Shown here piece after piece: positions 1 through 8,926 of a stretch of 47,312 nt of DNA. This stretch comes from Candidatus Peregrinibacteria bacterium. Lineage in GTDB: Bacteria > Patescibacteriota > Gracilibacteria > Peribacterales > Peribacteraceae. The notes below the pieces were generated by a model. It saw nothing but the letters and a program-made list of their open reading frames with translations, was not told where the DNA came from and made no database searches. Where the stretch lies: positions 1 to 47,312 of the forward strand of contig JACPXZ010000002.1 in NCBI GenBank assembly GCA_016196225.1. Direction: 5' to 3'. Numbering within the stretch: position 1 is the first letter of the stretch; each line of letters opens with the position of its first letter. A program made the position numbers and the translations under genes.

Positions 1-1
1 C

Positions 2-1894
2 AATAACGCTCAGGCCTCCCTCACCTCGGACAGCAATGTCACCGCCTCCGGGACGATCAATGTGGGAGCAAGCGGGATCGTGACCGCGACCGGTGGAACG
101 TGGACATTTGTGGATAACGGGGCGCAGGTCGTCGGCATGGCGGGGAATGAACTCAATAATGTCACCTTCAATCTTGTGCCCATTCTCGTTGGCGATGATC
201 AGGTTATCATGAAGAACGCCTTTACGGCGAGCGGGACGGTGACGATCACCCGTGGAGACGTTAATATGGGAGGAAAGACTCTTATTATTTCGGGAGGTCT
301 CATCATCGCCAATGCCGGGACCGCAACACTCACGGCAACAGGGGAAGTTACCTTTGGATCCGGAATGGATCTTGGTGCCAATGGCGGACTGATGCTCTCG
401 GGGGCGACGATTATCCTTGAGGGTATTGATCAAAAAGTAACCAACAACCGGACGACCCTCCGTGGGGAAGAAACCGTGACGACCAATGGTGCGGTGATTC
501 GAGCACTAACCATCGGTTCCAATAGCGGCGCGACGATTTTGCGACATTTCCATGTGGGGAAGACCTTTCAGGTGAATACGGGATCGGTCTTTGCGTTGGA
601 GGGGGGACTAAAGCTCTTTGCGACGGGAGGAACGATCATCAATTATGCCACGATCACAGAAGGGACGGGAGCGATTGTTTCTACCGGGTCGGCATTGGCC
701 GTCGCAGACAGTGCGTTTGCGCCCATTATCGAAGTAAAGACGGGAGAGATCGCGTACTTTACCCTGCGCGATCAGGATGAAAATATCAACGGAACCACTC
801 GCGACACGATCTCCATTACCGTGACGACTGCGGCGGGGGACTCGGAGACATTGACGCTCCAGGAGACGAATACTACGTCGGGTATTTTTCGGGATACGAT
901 ACTAACAGAAAAGGCAACGATTGTGACCGGTGACGGAACACTCCAGACAACGGTGGATACGACGATTAATATCACGTATACCGATGCGCAAGATGGCTTT
1001 AGTATTTCGGATAGCGCGCTCCTTTCGCCGGTTGCGACGAGTGGCGGTGGAGGGGGGGGAGGGGGCGGTGGAGGAGGAGGTGGGGGAGGTGGGGGAGGTG
1101 GTGGGAAAGGCCCTGTTGGGCCGAGGCAGCCTGGGACGGCAAATCAACGACAAGGTTGGCTCTCGGTTCTGACTGCTGCTGCGAAGAAAGAGCTTCAGGA
1201 AGCAAAAGGAGTCCCGTCAGAGAATACCGAGGATCGTCGTCAGGACCGTCTTGAAGATCAAGCGGTCTCGGGGCCGATCCTTCCGAATAGAAATGGGAAC
1301 CTCCAGACGGTAGTGGGAGGAGTAGCGGTTGTGTACCTCGATGTCCCGGTACGGGAATGGTATGCGCCGTTTGTATCGGCGGTGATTGAATCAGGGGTGG
1401 CCTCGGGATATAAAGATGCCGCAGGGAACTTCCTTGGAGAGTTCCGACCGGGCAGCAATGTCACCTATGCCGAGATCCTGAAAATGGCGATGGAAGCCGC
1501 TGGGAATGACGTGACGAATGTCCCGGGGATGCCGAAGAATACCTCGGCACGACGCGGATGGGCGGATCAGTATGTGAAAGCCGCGGAAGATCAGAATATT
1601 TCGGTCATCGGCACACAATTGAACGTGTATTCGCCGGCGACTCGCGGTGCCGTCCTCCAGACGGTTCTGGAAGCGTTACGGATACCTATCGGAGATATGG
1701 TACCGGAGTACCTCGATGTTCGAGGATCGCATCCGTATGCGCATGCTATTGCGGTGGCGACACGTTTGGATCTTGTGCATGGGGATACGGATGGACAGGG
1801 GAATCTCAAAGGAACCTTTCGGCCGAATGACCCGATCAATCGGGCGGAGACGGCAAAGATCATGAGTAGGGTACTACAACTTCTCTCACCATGA
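2..1894 (+). CDS. SLH-domain surface protein, 5' truncated
   Basis: The reading frame is open to the left edge, so the N terminus and any signal peptide are missing. The first ~220 visible residues are Gly/Thr/Ala-rich beta repeats typical of secreted parallel-beta proteins. A beta-sandwich-like segment follows (GEIAYFTLRDQDENINGTTR and on). Next is a run of more than 20 glycines (DNA about 1041-1107) acting as a linker. The C-terminal ~180 residues hold two to three S-layer homology units (AYxxAI, GxFRPN/GSNVTYAE patterns, with FRPNDPINRAE near the end). SLH domains bind secondary cell-wall polymers, so the protein is probably an envelope-anchored S-layer or adhesin component. It has no LPxTG-like tail. 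It ends three bases from the convergent transporter gene. The SLH call is firm; the ligand is unknown. Confidence 0.85.
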   Translation, partial: NNAQASLTSDSNVTASGTINVGASGIVTATGGTWTFVDNGAQVVGMAGNELNNVTFNLVPILVGDDQVIMKNAFTASGTVTITRGDVNMGGKTLIISGGLIIANAGTATLTATGEVTFGSGMDLGANGGLMLSGATIILEGIDQKVTNNRTTLRGEETVTTNGAVIRALTIGSNSGATILRHFHVGKTFQVNTGSVFALEGGLKLFATGGTIINYATITEGTGAIVSTGSALAVADSAFAPIIEVKTGEIAYFTLRDQDENINGTTRDTISITVTTAAGDSETLTLQETNTTSGIFRDTILTEKATIVTGDGTLQTTVDTTINITYTDAQDGFSISDSALLSPVATSGGGGGGGGGGGGGGGGGGGGGKGPVGPRQPGTANQRQGWLSVLTAAAKKELQEAKGVPSENTEDRRQDRLEDQAVSGPILPNRNGNLQTVVGGVAVVYLDVPVREWYAPFVSAVIESGVASGYKDAAGNFLGEFRPGSNVTYAEILKMAMEAAGNDVTNVPGMPKNTSARRGWADQYVKAAEDQNISVIGTQLNVYSPATRGAVLQTVLEALRIPIGDMVPEYLDVRGSHPYAHAIAVATRLDLVHGDTDGQGNLKGTFRPNDPINRAETAKIMSRVLQLLSP

Positions 1895-1897
1895 CAT

Positions 1898-2893
1898 TTA
1901 GAAATGATGACGGTGGTGCTGTTTGGTGATGACGACCACCTGCTCCTCGGTCGTGTGGACACCGTTGGTTCGGGTGAGGAAGATCCCGCAGAGGATCAAT
2001 CCTCCTCCGGCAAAGTGATACGGGAGCAACGGTTCTCCAAGATAAAAATGCGCAAAAATAACGGCAAGGACCATCGAAACGGGCGTAAAGAACGAAATAG
2101 TGGTAATGGGGAGACGTTCGATGGCCTGGTAGATACCGAGAGTGGCGATGAATCTTGAGAGAAAACCAAATCCGAGGAGCGGGGGGAACAGATGGAGAGG
2201 GAGGAGGCGGATCTCTTCGATAAATCGCTGTTCGATAAAAGGGGAGAAGAGAAAGAAGGTCAATATGGCTATGGCGGACCTTGTAAAGAGGATAAGTTCG
2301 GGCGGCACGTTTGCGAGATATTTTTTCAAGATGATGCTGACTGTTGCAAAGCAGAGCGCCCCCCACATGATAAGGAGATCCCCCGTTCTAAGGGAGATGA
2401 CTTCGGTAAATCCACGGAACGAAACTACGGTAATCCCAAGAAGGATAAGAAAGCCTCCCACAACATGGAGTTGGGTCAGTCGTTCATGGAGAATGAAGAT
2501 GGCGAGGACGATGAGGAAGACCGTTTCGGCCCGACCAAAGAGTTCCGCATTGGTGGCCGATGTGGAATGCATACCCGTAAAGATCAGGGTGAGACCGAGG
2601 GTCGCGAGGAGTCCGATCATGAGGAGGGGGATGATTTGCGCATGCGTAAGACGACGGGACTCTTCCACCAGTCGGATCGTGCCAAACGAAAAGAGCGTAA
2701 AGAGGAGCATCATCGTCTCGCCGACAAAGAGGATCGATAGCGGCGAGAGAGCGCTTCCCAATTGTTTGGCAAATGCGGAGAATGTCGCACCGGCCAGAAC
2801 TCCGATAACGAGGGCGATCCATCCGATCGTTACTCCCCGCGCATAGGCGGATTCGGTTTGGATGAATGGCCAATAGGGCTGGAGGTGAAGCAT
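1898..2893 (-). CDS. EamA/DMT-family transporter
   Basis: 331 residues, almost entirely hydrophobic, with about ten predicted membrane helices arranged as two similar halves, the usual 10-TM EamA drug/metabolite transporter layout. Typical features are the helix-ending GxYQAIERLP segment and the LGEPLLPYHFAGGGLILCGI end of the second repeat. Substrate cannot be told from sequence; relatives export amino acids or metabolites. The chosen ATG gives a short hydrophilic N terminus before the first helix. It is convergent with the SLH gene, and the next gene to the right is the plus-strand tRNA-Leu, so it is probably monocistronic. Confidence 0.85.
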   Translation of the reverse strand: MLHLQPYWPFIQTESAYARGVTIGWIALVIGVLAGATFSAFAKQLGSALSPLSILFVGETMMLLFTLFSFGTIRLVEESRRLTHAQIIPLLMIGLLATLGLTLIFTGMHSTSATNAELFGRAETVFLIVLAIFILHERLTQLHVVGGFLILLGITVVSFRGFTEVISLRTGDLLIMWGALCFATVSIILKKYLANVPPELILFTRSAIAILTFFLFSPFIEQRFIEEIRLLPLHLFPPLLGFGFLSRFIATLGIYQAIERLPITTISFFTPVSMVLAVIFAHFYLGEPLLPYHFAGGGLILCGIFLTRTNGVHTTEEQVVVITKQHHRHHF

Positions 2894-2969
2894 GTGTTTC
2901 TTATTATTTTAACATATTTTTTAACTTTTATGAAGATGCCCTGCTAATGATGAGTAGGTATTGAGGTTG

Positions 2970-2975
2970 TATAAT
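2970..2975 (+). promoter_or_regulatory. -10 box of tRNA-Leu(UAA)
   Basis: A perfect TATAAT preceded by TTG lies 14 bases before the mature 5' end of the tRNA. No convincing -35 is visible, so it may work as an extended -10 promoter. Confidence 0.5.
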
Positions 2976-2989
2976 CATAGGGTCTCGTC

Positions 2990-3077
2990 GCCGCTGTGGT
3001 GGAATGGTAGACACGAGGGACTTAAAATCCCTTGCCTGTAACTGGGCGTGTAGGTTCAACTCCTGCCAGCGGCACCA
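2990..3077 (+). tRNA. tRNA-Leu (anticodon UAA)
   Basis: Acceptor stem GCCGCTG pairs with CAGCGGC, followed by A73 and an encoded CCA. The anticodon loop CTTAAAA carries TAA. A long variable arm (class II tRNA) and a T-arm with loop GTTCAAC-like sequence are present. Confidence 0.95.
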
Positions 3078-3101
3078 CGTAAAGCCCTTCGGGCTACGTG
3101 G
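3075..3101. repeat. Hairpin-forming repeat after tRNA-Leu
   Basis: CCACGT..AGCCC-TTC-GGGCT-ACGTGG forms a strong hairpin overlapping the tRNA CCA end and lying just beyond the sortase stop. It has no T-run, so it is not a standard terminator. It resembles small dispersed palindromes of the kind found elsewhere in this window. Confidence 0.5.
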
Positions 3102-3110
3102 CGCAGCCAA

Positions 3111-4187
3111 TTAAATCGGCAGCATCTGCGGTTGGACAAGCGGGAGACTCTCGTTCTGCAGAGCACGGTCGCCGATGTCGAGAAGAAGGCCGGAGATTGG
3201 ATCAAGTTCTTGAGCCTTGAGAACAAGACGCCTTAGTGTTGTTCCTACAGGGGTGCAGGTCATAAGGGTACTGAGACGTTTATCCGTCGGCTGATCCAAA
3301 ACAGAAACCATTGAGGGACGAACCTCGTTCTTTTCGCGGATAATGTACCGATGACGATCGCCGCCGTAGTACACCCAGTACTCATCTCCGACGGTAAGCT
3401 CGGGGAGGCGGGCAAAAACAGATTTGAAGGCACCTGTTGCCCATGGATAGTACGAACTATGGCCCGTAAGGAAAAAGTTTCCGGCCTGACCGGGGCGGGC
3501 AGTCCCCGGGTAATGGACGACGCCATCTTCGAGAGCCTTCTGAATATCGATTTCCAATTGATCCCAATCTTCGACAAGGAGAGAGGCATTTGAGGGGATC
3601 ACGATCGGGACGTTGAGATTGAGGGCGGGGATGATTAAGCGATCATCCGGAGGGCCGACGGGAGGGAGAAAACTTAAAATATTCCCCTCCATCCTCCCGG
3701 CAATGGAAAGCGAGGGAACAAGTTTGAGTTTGTCGCGCAAGGTTTCCTCAATATTTGCCGCGGTGGATTTATCGACGATGGACTGGAAGGGATCGATTTT
3801 TTTCTGGGCGATTTCCCAAAAACTCTCAAAGTTAAGTGACACAAAGATCGAGAGGAAGATCACCGCGAATGTTGATCCAAAGCGTAGAACATCCAGCATA
3901 AAGAGCGTGCAGCGGCTCATTTGTTTGGGCATAAAATTTCGTCCCGGGATCCACACCGGTTGCCACAAAAACGCCCACGTGGTCTTTAGACCATTGTGGA
4001 ATTCTTTACGAATATTCTTCCACGAAGAGCAGGCTTCTGGAATGAGAGAAAGATATTGAGTGCAAAATTCCCGTAGCGTTCTTTTCGCAATAACATTTTG
4101 AGAAGAGGGTGTCGGGGATGGAGAGGAGTCGGGAAGGATGATATTCCCCTCGGTATCGTAGAATGCGTGATGTCGAGAGAAGCGCAT
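3111..4187 (-). CDS. Sortase (class D/E-like)
   Basis: 358-residue membrane-anchored transpeptidase. A long ~95-residue cytoplasmic N-terminal part precedes one membrane helix (about residues 95-118). The sortase beta-barrel follows, with catalytic His243 (TGHSS), Cys311 (TLMTC-TPVGT) and Arg319/320 (TTLRRLVL). Sortases cleave LPxTG-like signals and attach proteins to the cell wall or to pilins. No clear substrate motif was seen in the window's surface proteins. The N-terminal extension is unusually long for a sortase. It lies 41 bp downstream of mnmA on the same strand and could be co-transcribed. Confidence 0.9.
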   Translation of the reverse strand: MRFSRHHAFYDTEGNIILPDSSPSPTPSSQNVIAKRTLREFCTQYLSLIPEACSSWKNIRKEFHNGLKTTWAFLWQPVWIPGRNFMPKQMSRCTLFMLDVLRFGSTFAVIFLSIFVSLNFESFWEIAQKKIDPFQSIVDKSTAANIEETLRDKLKLVPSLSIAGRMEGNILSFLPPVGPPDDRLIIPALNLNVPIVIPSNASLLVEDWDQLEIDIQKALEDGVVHYPGTARPGQAGNFFLTGHSSYYPWATGAFKSVFARLPELTVGDEYWVYYGGDRHRYIIREKNEVRPSMVSVLDQPTDKRLSTLMTCTPVGTTLRRLVLKAQELDPISGLLLDIGDRALQNESLPLVQPQMLPI

Positions 4188-4228
4188 GGGATCGAGATAG
4201 TATAGCAGAAAAGGAGGTTTTTGAATAC

Positions 4229-5359
4229 TTAGGTTATTACTCCTCCCCCCACAATCTCTTCTCCTCGATAGAGGACAAGGTGTTGCCCCGGGGATTGTGG
4301 GGGGATCAAAGAAGCAAAAGTAAAGATCCCCTTATCGTTTCGATATTCCAATTTTCCCTCATATTTTTGACCCATAGAATGGGTCCGTGCCTTGAGAGGA
4401 TGACAAAGTTTGGAGGGAAGAGGAGAACCAACCCATCTTATTGAATTAATTTTTAGTTCTTTAATTTGAGTTTTGCCCTTTATATCAACAATAAGTTTGT
4501 TTGATGAATAATTTTTTTGTACTACTTCGAGCGGGATCCGCTGTCCGCCAACTCCTAATCGTCTTTGACCTATTGCATAGAGCAAAACTCCTTGATGGGT
4601 GCCAATTTTTTTCCCATCGCTTTTGCAAACAATGGGGCCAGGTTTGAGTGCATTGCTTAAGTGGCGTTTGAGGAAGGCTCTGGGTGTTTTTTCGGGGAAA
4701 AAGCATAAATCCTGACTCTCGCGGTAACTTGCGTGTTCGTAGGGGATGCCAAAGTAATCTGCTAATGCATAGACCTCGGATTTGAGCAAGTTCCCGAGAG
4801 GAAAGAGGACGCGGGAGAGTTGTTTTTGCGTTAATCCATAGAGAAAGTAACTTTGGTCTTTGGATGTATCGAGGGCTTCGAGGAGATGGAATTTTTTACC
4901 TCCTCTCTCCTTCGTCAGGCTCAGGACAGGCTCTAACCCTCCCCCCGAGGGGGAGGGGAGAATTTGGGCATAATGGCCGGTAGCCAACTTTTCACACCCA
5001 AGTTCATCCGCAAATTCCAGTAATCTCCCAAACTTGATTGTTCGGTTACACCCGATACAAGGATTTGGATTTACACCTTTTCGATGTCCATTCAAAAATG
5101 GATCCACAACCTCTCTTTTAAATTCTTCTTCAAGATCAAGGATATGGAGAGGGATGCCAAGTCTTTTAGCTACTCGATCAGCGCGGGAGATATTTTGGGC
5201 ATTGCAACATTTGCTCGGGAGGATTTCTGCGAGAGGCGGAGCGAGGGGATCGGTCCAGAGGGTAAATCGGACGCCGATAATATCGTGACCCTGCTCTTTG
5301 AGGAGGTGAGCAACAACGGAGGAGTCGATGCCGCCGGACATAGCAATAAGGATGCGCAA
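4229..5359 (-). CDS. mnmA: tRNA-specific 2-thiouridylase MnmA
   Basis: 376 residues, normal length. MnmA makes 2-thiouridine at U34 of tRNA-Lys, -Glu and -Gln. The PP-loop SGGIDSS is at residues 8-14, catalytic Cys101 lies in NPNPCIGCN and persulfide Cys219 in ESQDLCFF; the GHYA and KDQSYFLYGL motifs are present. Residues about 134-156 (ILPSPSGGG..LSLTKERGG) are an in-frame insertion made by two dispersed repeat elements (DNA about 4909-4961) between conserved GHYA and LLEALD. The insert falls in a surface loop, so the enzyme is probably active. Confidence 0.96.
   Translation of the reverse strand: MRILIAMSGGIDSSVVAHLLKEQGHDIIGVRFTLWTDPLAPPLAEILPSKCCNAQNISRADRVAKRLGIPLHILDLEEEFKREVVDPFLNGHRKGVNPNPCIGCNRTIKFGRLLEFADELGCEKLATGHYAQILPSPSGGGLEPVLSLTKERGGKKFHLLEALDTSKDQSYFLYGLTQKQLSRVLFPLGNLLKSEVYALADYFGIPYEHASYRESQDLCFFPEKTPRAFLKRHLSNALKPGPIVCKSDGKKIGTHQGVLLYAIGQRRLGVGGQRIPLEVVQKNYSSNKLIVDIKGKTQIKELKINSIRWVGSPLPSKLCHPLKARTHSMGQKYEGKLEYRNDKGIFTFASLIPPQSPGQHLVLYRGEEIVGGGVIT
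4909..4961. repeat. Composite dispersed repeat inside mnmA
   Basis: It contains the palindrome CCCTCCCCC-GAGGGGGAGGGG, related to the purD and 20.3-kb repeats, joined to a CCTGTCCTGAGCCTGACGAA-type unit. It is read in frame as part of MnmA and falls between conserved blocks. Confidence 0.6.
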
Positions 5360-5381
5360 ACTAAGTCAAGTATATACATCT

Positions 5382-6680
5382 TTATTGTTTGAACCATTTC
5401 TCCGTTCCATCCGGTGGAAGGAGGCACAGGTTGGCTTTACCGGCAAGATAGGCGCCTCTGCGATACGCGAACGCCGATTGAACAATGTAATTCGCCGGGC
5501 GAAGGGTTCCACACCAACTCCGTGACCATGCGAGGCAGGTCTCGGGGCTATGCATTGGGCCATACCAGACGGTGCGATCCATCGAAGATCGCAAATACTC
5601 CCGGGAAACTCCTTCCGGGATCTGTTCGGGATCGGGGATTACCGCTCCGACAACCGTCGCATTACACCAAAAGTCCGTGTAGACCCCTCCCCATTGGAGG
5701 GTTCCCTGGAGTCCAAATAATGGGGGAAACATCATGGTGGTGAGAATAGTGAGAGTGGTTAGGCCGAAGAAGGTACGGACATGATGTTTGGGATTTTGGG
5801 AATATTTAAGTTTCCAGGGCAACAGGGGAATATACCGATCGTGCTTTATCATATATTCTTCGTGTGTCATCCATGCAAAGAGGACAAGAACCCAGAGGAC
5901 TGCATGGGGGCCTGCTCCGAGGAGCCAGGTCCAGTATTGGAGGACCATGGAGACCGTGAGCCACAGAGCTCCATACAACCGCCATCGCGTAATAAGGACG
6001 CCGGTGAAAAAGACATCCACCCACCACTTTGCCGCAATCAAAAATGATCCAAAAGAAGTAGCGGAGATCGCAAGCACCATGTTTTTCCAGAATGGGGTGA
6101 TTGACATGATCTCCTTCTCAAGGTGTATGCGATGCCAGGCGACCGAACTGACCCACGGGTCACCCGCATTGTAACGGTTATAGAGGTGGAGAATCGCCAG
6201 CACAATGAGGAAGAGGGTCATCAATCTCCAGAATGATGTTTCCCATTGACCGAGCTTTCTGGGAGCCAGGATATAAAAAAGAGCCGCCCAAAGAGAAATA
6301 CCGACGACATCATTAAAACCAGTGTCTTTAAGTACGCCAAGACCCACATTGATCTGGAGGAAGAGGATGATGACTGCCGCGGGTCGGACATGCCAGTTGA
6401 GGGCGATAAAAGCACCGGGGATGAATTGTCCGGCGACAACCCCTGCAGCGAGGAGTTTATGATGACCTTGTCCCCATCGTAAAAATTCGGCATACCATGC
6501 GGGGGGATAACCGCTGTCCAGCCAGAACTGGAAGTGATCTTTAAGAGAAAGATCGCCGATGAGGAAGTAGTTATAGAGCTTATAGAGGCCGAGCCCAACG
6601 AAAAAGAGTCCGATAAAGATGCGCGCAGAGCGGATCCAGATATCCTCCGGGATGGCGAGTGACTGACCTTTTCTTTTCAT
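5382..6680 (-). CDS. Polytopic membrane protein, DoxX-like N-terminal half
   Basis: 432 residues with about ten hydrophobic helices. The first ~170 residues (ARIFIGLFFVGLGLYKLYNY, HKLLAAGVVAGQFIPGAF) resemble DoxX/DoxD-type four-helix membrane proteins. The second half has Trp- and His-rich loops and resembles HTTM-like proteins only loosely. The C-terminal ~80 residues are soluble with several Cys. Function unknown. A TATGAT box at 6689-6694 lies 8 nt before the ATG, suggesting a leaderless mRNA. It is divergent from the zinc-ribbon gene. Confidence 0.75.
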   Translation of the reverse strand: MKRKGQSLAIPEDIWIRSARIFIGLFFVGLGLYKLYNYFLIGDLSLKDHFQFWLDSGYPPAWYAEFLRWGQGHHKLLAAGVVAGQFIPGAFIALNWHVRPAAVIILFLQINVGLGVLKDTGFNDVVGISLWAALFYILAPRKLGQWETSFWRLMTLFLIVLAILHLYNRYNAGDPWVSSVAWHRIHLEKEIMSITPFWKNMVLAISATSFGSFLIAAKWWVDVFFTGVLITRWRLYGALWLTVSMVLQYWTWLLGAGPHAVLWVLVLFAWMTHEEYMIKHDRYIPLLPWKLKYSQNPKHHVRTFFGLTTLTILTTMMFPPLFGLQGTLQWGGVYTDFWCNATVVGAVIPDPEQIPEGVSREYLRSSMDRTVWYGPMHSPETCLAWSRSWCGTLRPANYIVQSAFAYRRGAYLAGKANLCLLPPDGTEKWFKQ

Positions 6681-6688
6681 TGATCGAT

Positions 6689-6694
6689 ATCATA
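6689..6694 (-). promoter_or_regulatory. -10 box, leaderless-type
   Basis: TATGAT, read leftward, ends 8 nt before the ATG of the 432-residue membrane protein. No good -35 is seen. Confidence 0.35.
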
Positions 6695-6728
6695 CGCGTG
6701 ATGAATGGTTTTTTGATACACTTGTCCC

Positions 6729-7739
6729 ATGTGTACATTTCTCCGCAAGTTCTTTTCGAGACAAGCGCAGGGCACGCGTGATGATCTCTCCTACCCTTTC
6801 GGCATCAAGGTTCTGATGGTTTTTATGACCGGTGTGCTTTTGCTTCTTGGTGAGCGGGCATTTCAGGATTTGAGTGACGGGATCCCGTGGATCGAATATC
6901 CTCTCTTGGAGAATATTCCAGAAGTAAAGGAACTTCGCACATTTGAACAGGAGGAGTGGTGGCCGCTCCATGAACGGATCGGTGTACTGGAACGGAGCCT
7001 TTCACAGCGGCGGGGGGAATATGATTCGCGATTGCTGGAAAAAATTGCCCGTGAGCCTGTGTCGTTTTATGGAGGTGAAGAGATCATCCGGGGGAGCATA
7101 ACCGAACTCGAAGCAGATCTTGCCCAGTCCAAGCGTACACTTACCGAGAAGGAGGTTTTGTATAAAGAGCTTTCTGACCGTGCGCGCGACGCCGAGAAGC
7201 CTGTACTGCGCGCGTACGAATGGAAAGTGAAGAAGCGTCAGGCCAATGTCTTTGCGTGGGAAGCTCTCTTTTGGATTCCATTTTTTCTTCTTTCGCTCTT
7301 TTGGTACTCGGCGTCCGAACGGAAAAATTCTGCATGGCTCATTGCTGCATTGCCGTGCTTTATTGCCGCAAGTATTCTCGCACTCCAATCGGTCTGTGTT
7401 CTGCTGTGGAGTTGGATCCCGAAGGAACTGTTAGAGCGATTATGGGAACTGCTCCGTGCGACACTCTTTACTCGGGTGATTGGGTATTACCTTTTTATGG
7501 CGCTTGCGGTGTTGATTCTTGGAGGGCTGACGATCCTCATCTTCCGGTGGGTTATGGATCCCGCGCGATACGGAAAACGGCGGATCCGCCATGGGGGATG
7601 CCCTTCGTGTAGTTATCCCTTACATTTAAGTGCAAAATTTTGTGGGGGGTGTGGGAAGGAGTTAAAGAAGATTTGTGAGCATTGCAAAAAGGAGCGGTAT
7701 GGATGGGAGGAGAGATGTTCGGAATGTGGCCATGATTGA
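6729..7739 (+). CDS. Membrane protein with C-terminal double zinc ribbon
   Basis: 336 residues of unknown function. It has one N-terminal helix (~residues 27-42), a Glu/Arg-rich coiled-coil-like stretch (~65-155), then a helix pair and one more helix (~170-285). Two zinc ribbons close the protein: CPSC..CGGC and CEHC..CSEC. The layout suggests an outward or periplasmic coiled coil between membrane helices with a cytoplasmic metal-binding tail. Its last 8 bases overlap the start of prfA, so the two are translationally coupled. Confidence 0.8.
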   Translation: MCTFLRKFFSRQAQGTRDDLSYPFGIKVLMVFMTGVLLLLGERAFQDLSDGIPWIEYPLLENIPEVKELRTFEQEEWWPLHERIGVLERSLSQRRGEYDSRLLEKIAREPVSFYGGEEIIRGSITELEADLAQSKRTLTEKEVLYKELSDRARDAEKPVLRAYEWKVKKRQANVFAWEALFWIPFFLLSLFWYSASERKNSAWLIAALPCFIAASILALQSVCVLLWSWIPKELLERLWELLRATLFTRVIGYYLFMALAVLILGGLTILIFRWVMDPARYGKRRIRHGGCPSCSYPLHLSAKFCGGCGKELKKICEHCKKERYGWEERCSECGHD

Positions 7740-8793
7740 AAAGCTCCGTTCATTGGCTAAAGAATATGATGACCTCCAAAAGAAACTGCAAGATTCGCAT
7801 GTCATTGCGGATCATAAGGAGGTTGCGCGTATCGGGAAGCGACTTAAAGAACTTGAGCCCGTCGTCCGTTGTTTAAAAGAGTACGATCATTGTGAGTCCG
7901 TTGTTCGGTCGGTAGGTGAGGTAGAGGACGATCCCGAATTAAAAGTACTTGCGGAGGAAGAAGCGGAGATCGCGCGTCAGCGTATAGGTATCCTCGAGGG
8001 GGATATGCGGCGATTTCTGGTCCCTTTGGATCCCAATGACGATCGCAACGTTATTCTCGAAGTGCGGGCGGGAGCGGGAGGAGAGGAGGCGGCGCTCTTT
8101 GCGGCGGAGCTCCTCCGGATGTATCTGCGATATGCGGAGCGGAAGAGTTGGAAAACAGAACTATTCGATACATCCCATGGCGATGCCGGGGGAATAAAAA
8201 ATGCAACGGCGAAGATCTCCGGTGATGGGGTATACGGGATTTTTAAGTTCGAATCGGGCGTACATCGTGTCCAGCGTATCCCCGAGACGGAAGCAAAAGG
8301 GCGTGTTCATACTTCGACAGCAACAGTTGCTGTTCTTCCCGAGGCGGAGGAGGTGGATATTGTTATTCGCCCCGAGGATCTTAAGGTCGATACGTTTCGC
8401 AGTGGTGGCGCCGGCGGGCAGAATGTGAACAAGGTGGAAACGGCCGTGCGTCTTACCCATATCCCGACAGGGGTTATTGTCGCATGCCAAACCGAGCGAT
8501 CCCAACTCCAAAATCGTCAGAATGCTCTTGCGATGCTTCGGAGTCGTCTCTATGCGGCGGAGCAGGAGAGACTCGCCAAGGAGCGGGGAGATCTGCGGTC
8601 GGGACAGATCGGGTCAGGGGATCGGTCTGAGAAGATCCGTACGTACAACTTCCCTCAAGATCGGGTGACGGATCATCGCATCAACCAGAACTTTAGTAAT
8701 CTCCCGGGGATGTTAGAGGGAGATTTGGAAGGGATACTGCAAAGTCTTAAGAAGTGGGATGTTGAACAACGATTGGAAAGTATTAAAGAATAA
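7732..8793 (+). CDS. prfA: Peptide chain release factor 1
   Basis: 353 residues from the ATG at 7732. RF1 reads UAA and UAG and triggers peptide release. The codon-recognition tripeptide is PET (residues 184-186, the PxT of RF1, not the SPF of RF2). The catalytic GGQ is at 228-230 within [18 protein letters not shown]. The frame is open further left, but the conserved N terminus starts at [15 protein letters not shown], and this ATG overlaps the previous gene's stop (ATGATTGA). No RF2 gene is in the window, but TGA is used as a stop. Confidence 0.96.
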   Translation: MIEKLRSLAKEYDDLQKKLQDSHVIADHKEVARIGKRLKELEPVVRCLKEYDHCESVVRSVGEVEDDPELKVLAEEEAEIARQRIGILEGDMRRFLVPLDPNDDRNVILEVRAGAGGEEAALFAAELLRMYLRYAERKSWKTELFDTSHGDAGGIKNATAKISGDGVYGIFKFESGVHRVQRIPETEAKGRVHTSTATVAVLPEAEEVDIVIRPEDLKVDTFRSGGAGGQNVNKVETAVRLTHIPTGVIVACQTERSQLQNRQNALAMLRSRLYAAEQERLAKERGDLRSGQIGSGDRSEKIRTYNFPQDRVTDHRINQNFSNLPGMLEGDLEGILQSLKKWDVEQRLESIKE

Positions 8794-8806
8794 AACATAC
8801 ACACAC

Positions 8807-8882
8807 ATGTCATCCTGAGGTGCATTGCGTTTTTTATGATGCTTCGAGGCTCGGCCAAAGGCCTCGCACCTCAGCATGACAT
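8807..8882. repeat. Dispersed inverted repeat (TGTCATCCTGAG family)
   Basis: Outer arms ATGTCATCCTGAGGTGC (8807-8823) and GCACCTCAGCATGACAT (8866-8882) enclose a GAGGC/GCCTC and GGCCaaaGGCC core. It lies between convergent prfA and the BT1 transporter and may act as a two-way transcription stop. The same 12 bases (ATGTCATCCTGA) recur at about 35239, at the end of the TPM gene. Confidence 0.7.
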
Positions 8883-8926
8883 GGAGCAATGCCTCGAAGG
8901 ATTATAAAAGAATGTATCTTTGGTTT

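Noticed and set aside
2142-2846. Rightward Arg/Lys-rich ORF opposite the EamA transporter
   Set aside because: Composition is what the reverse complement of hydrophobic codons gives; the transporter strand shows clear membrane helices.
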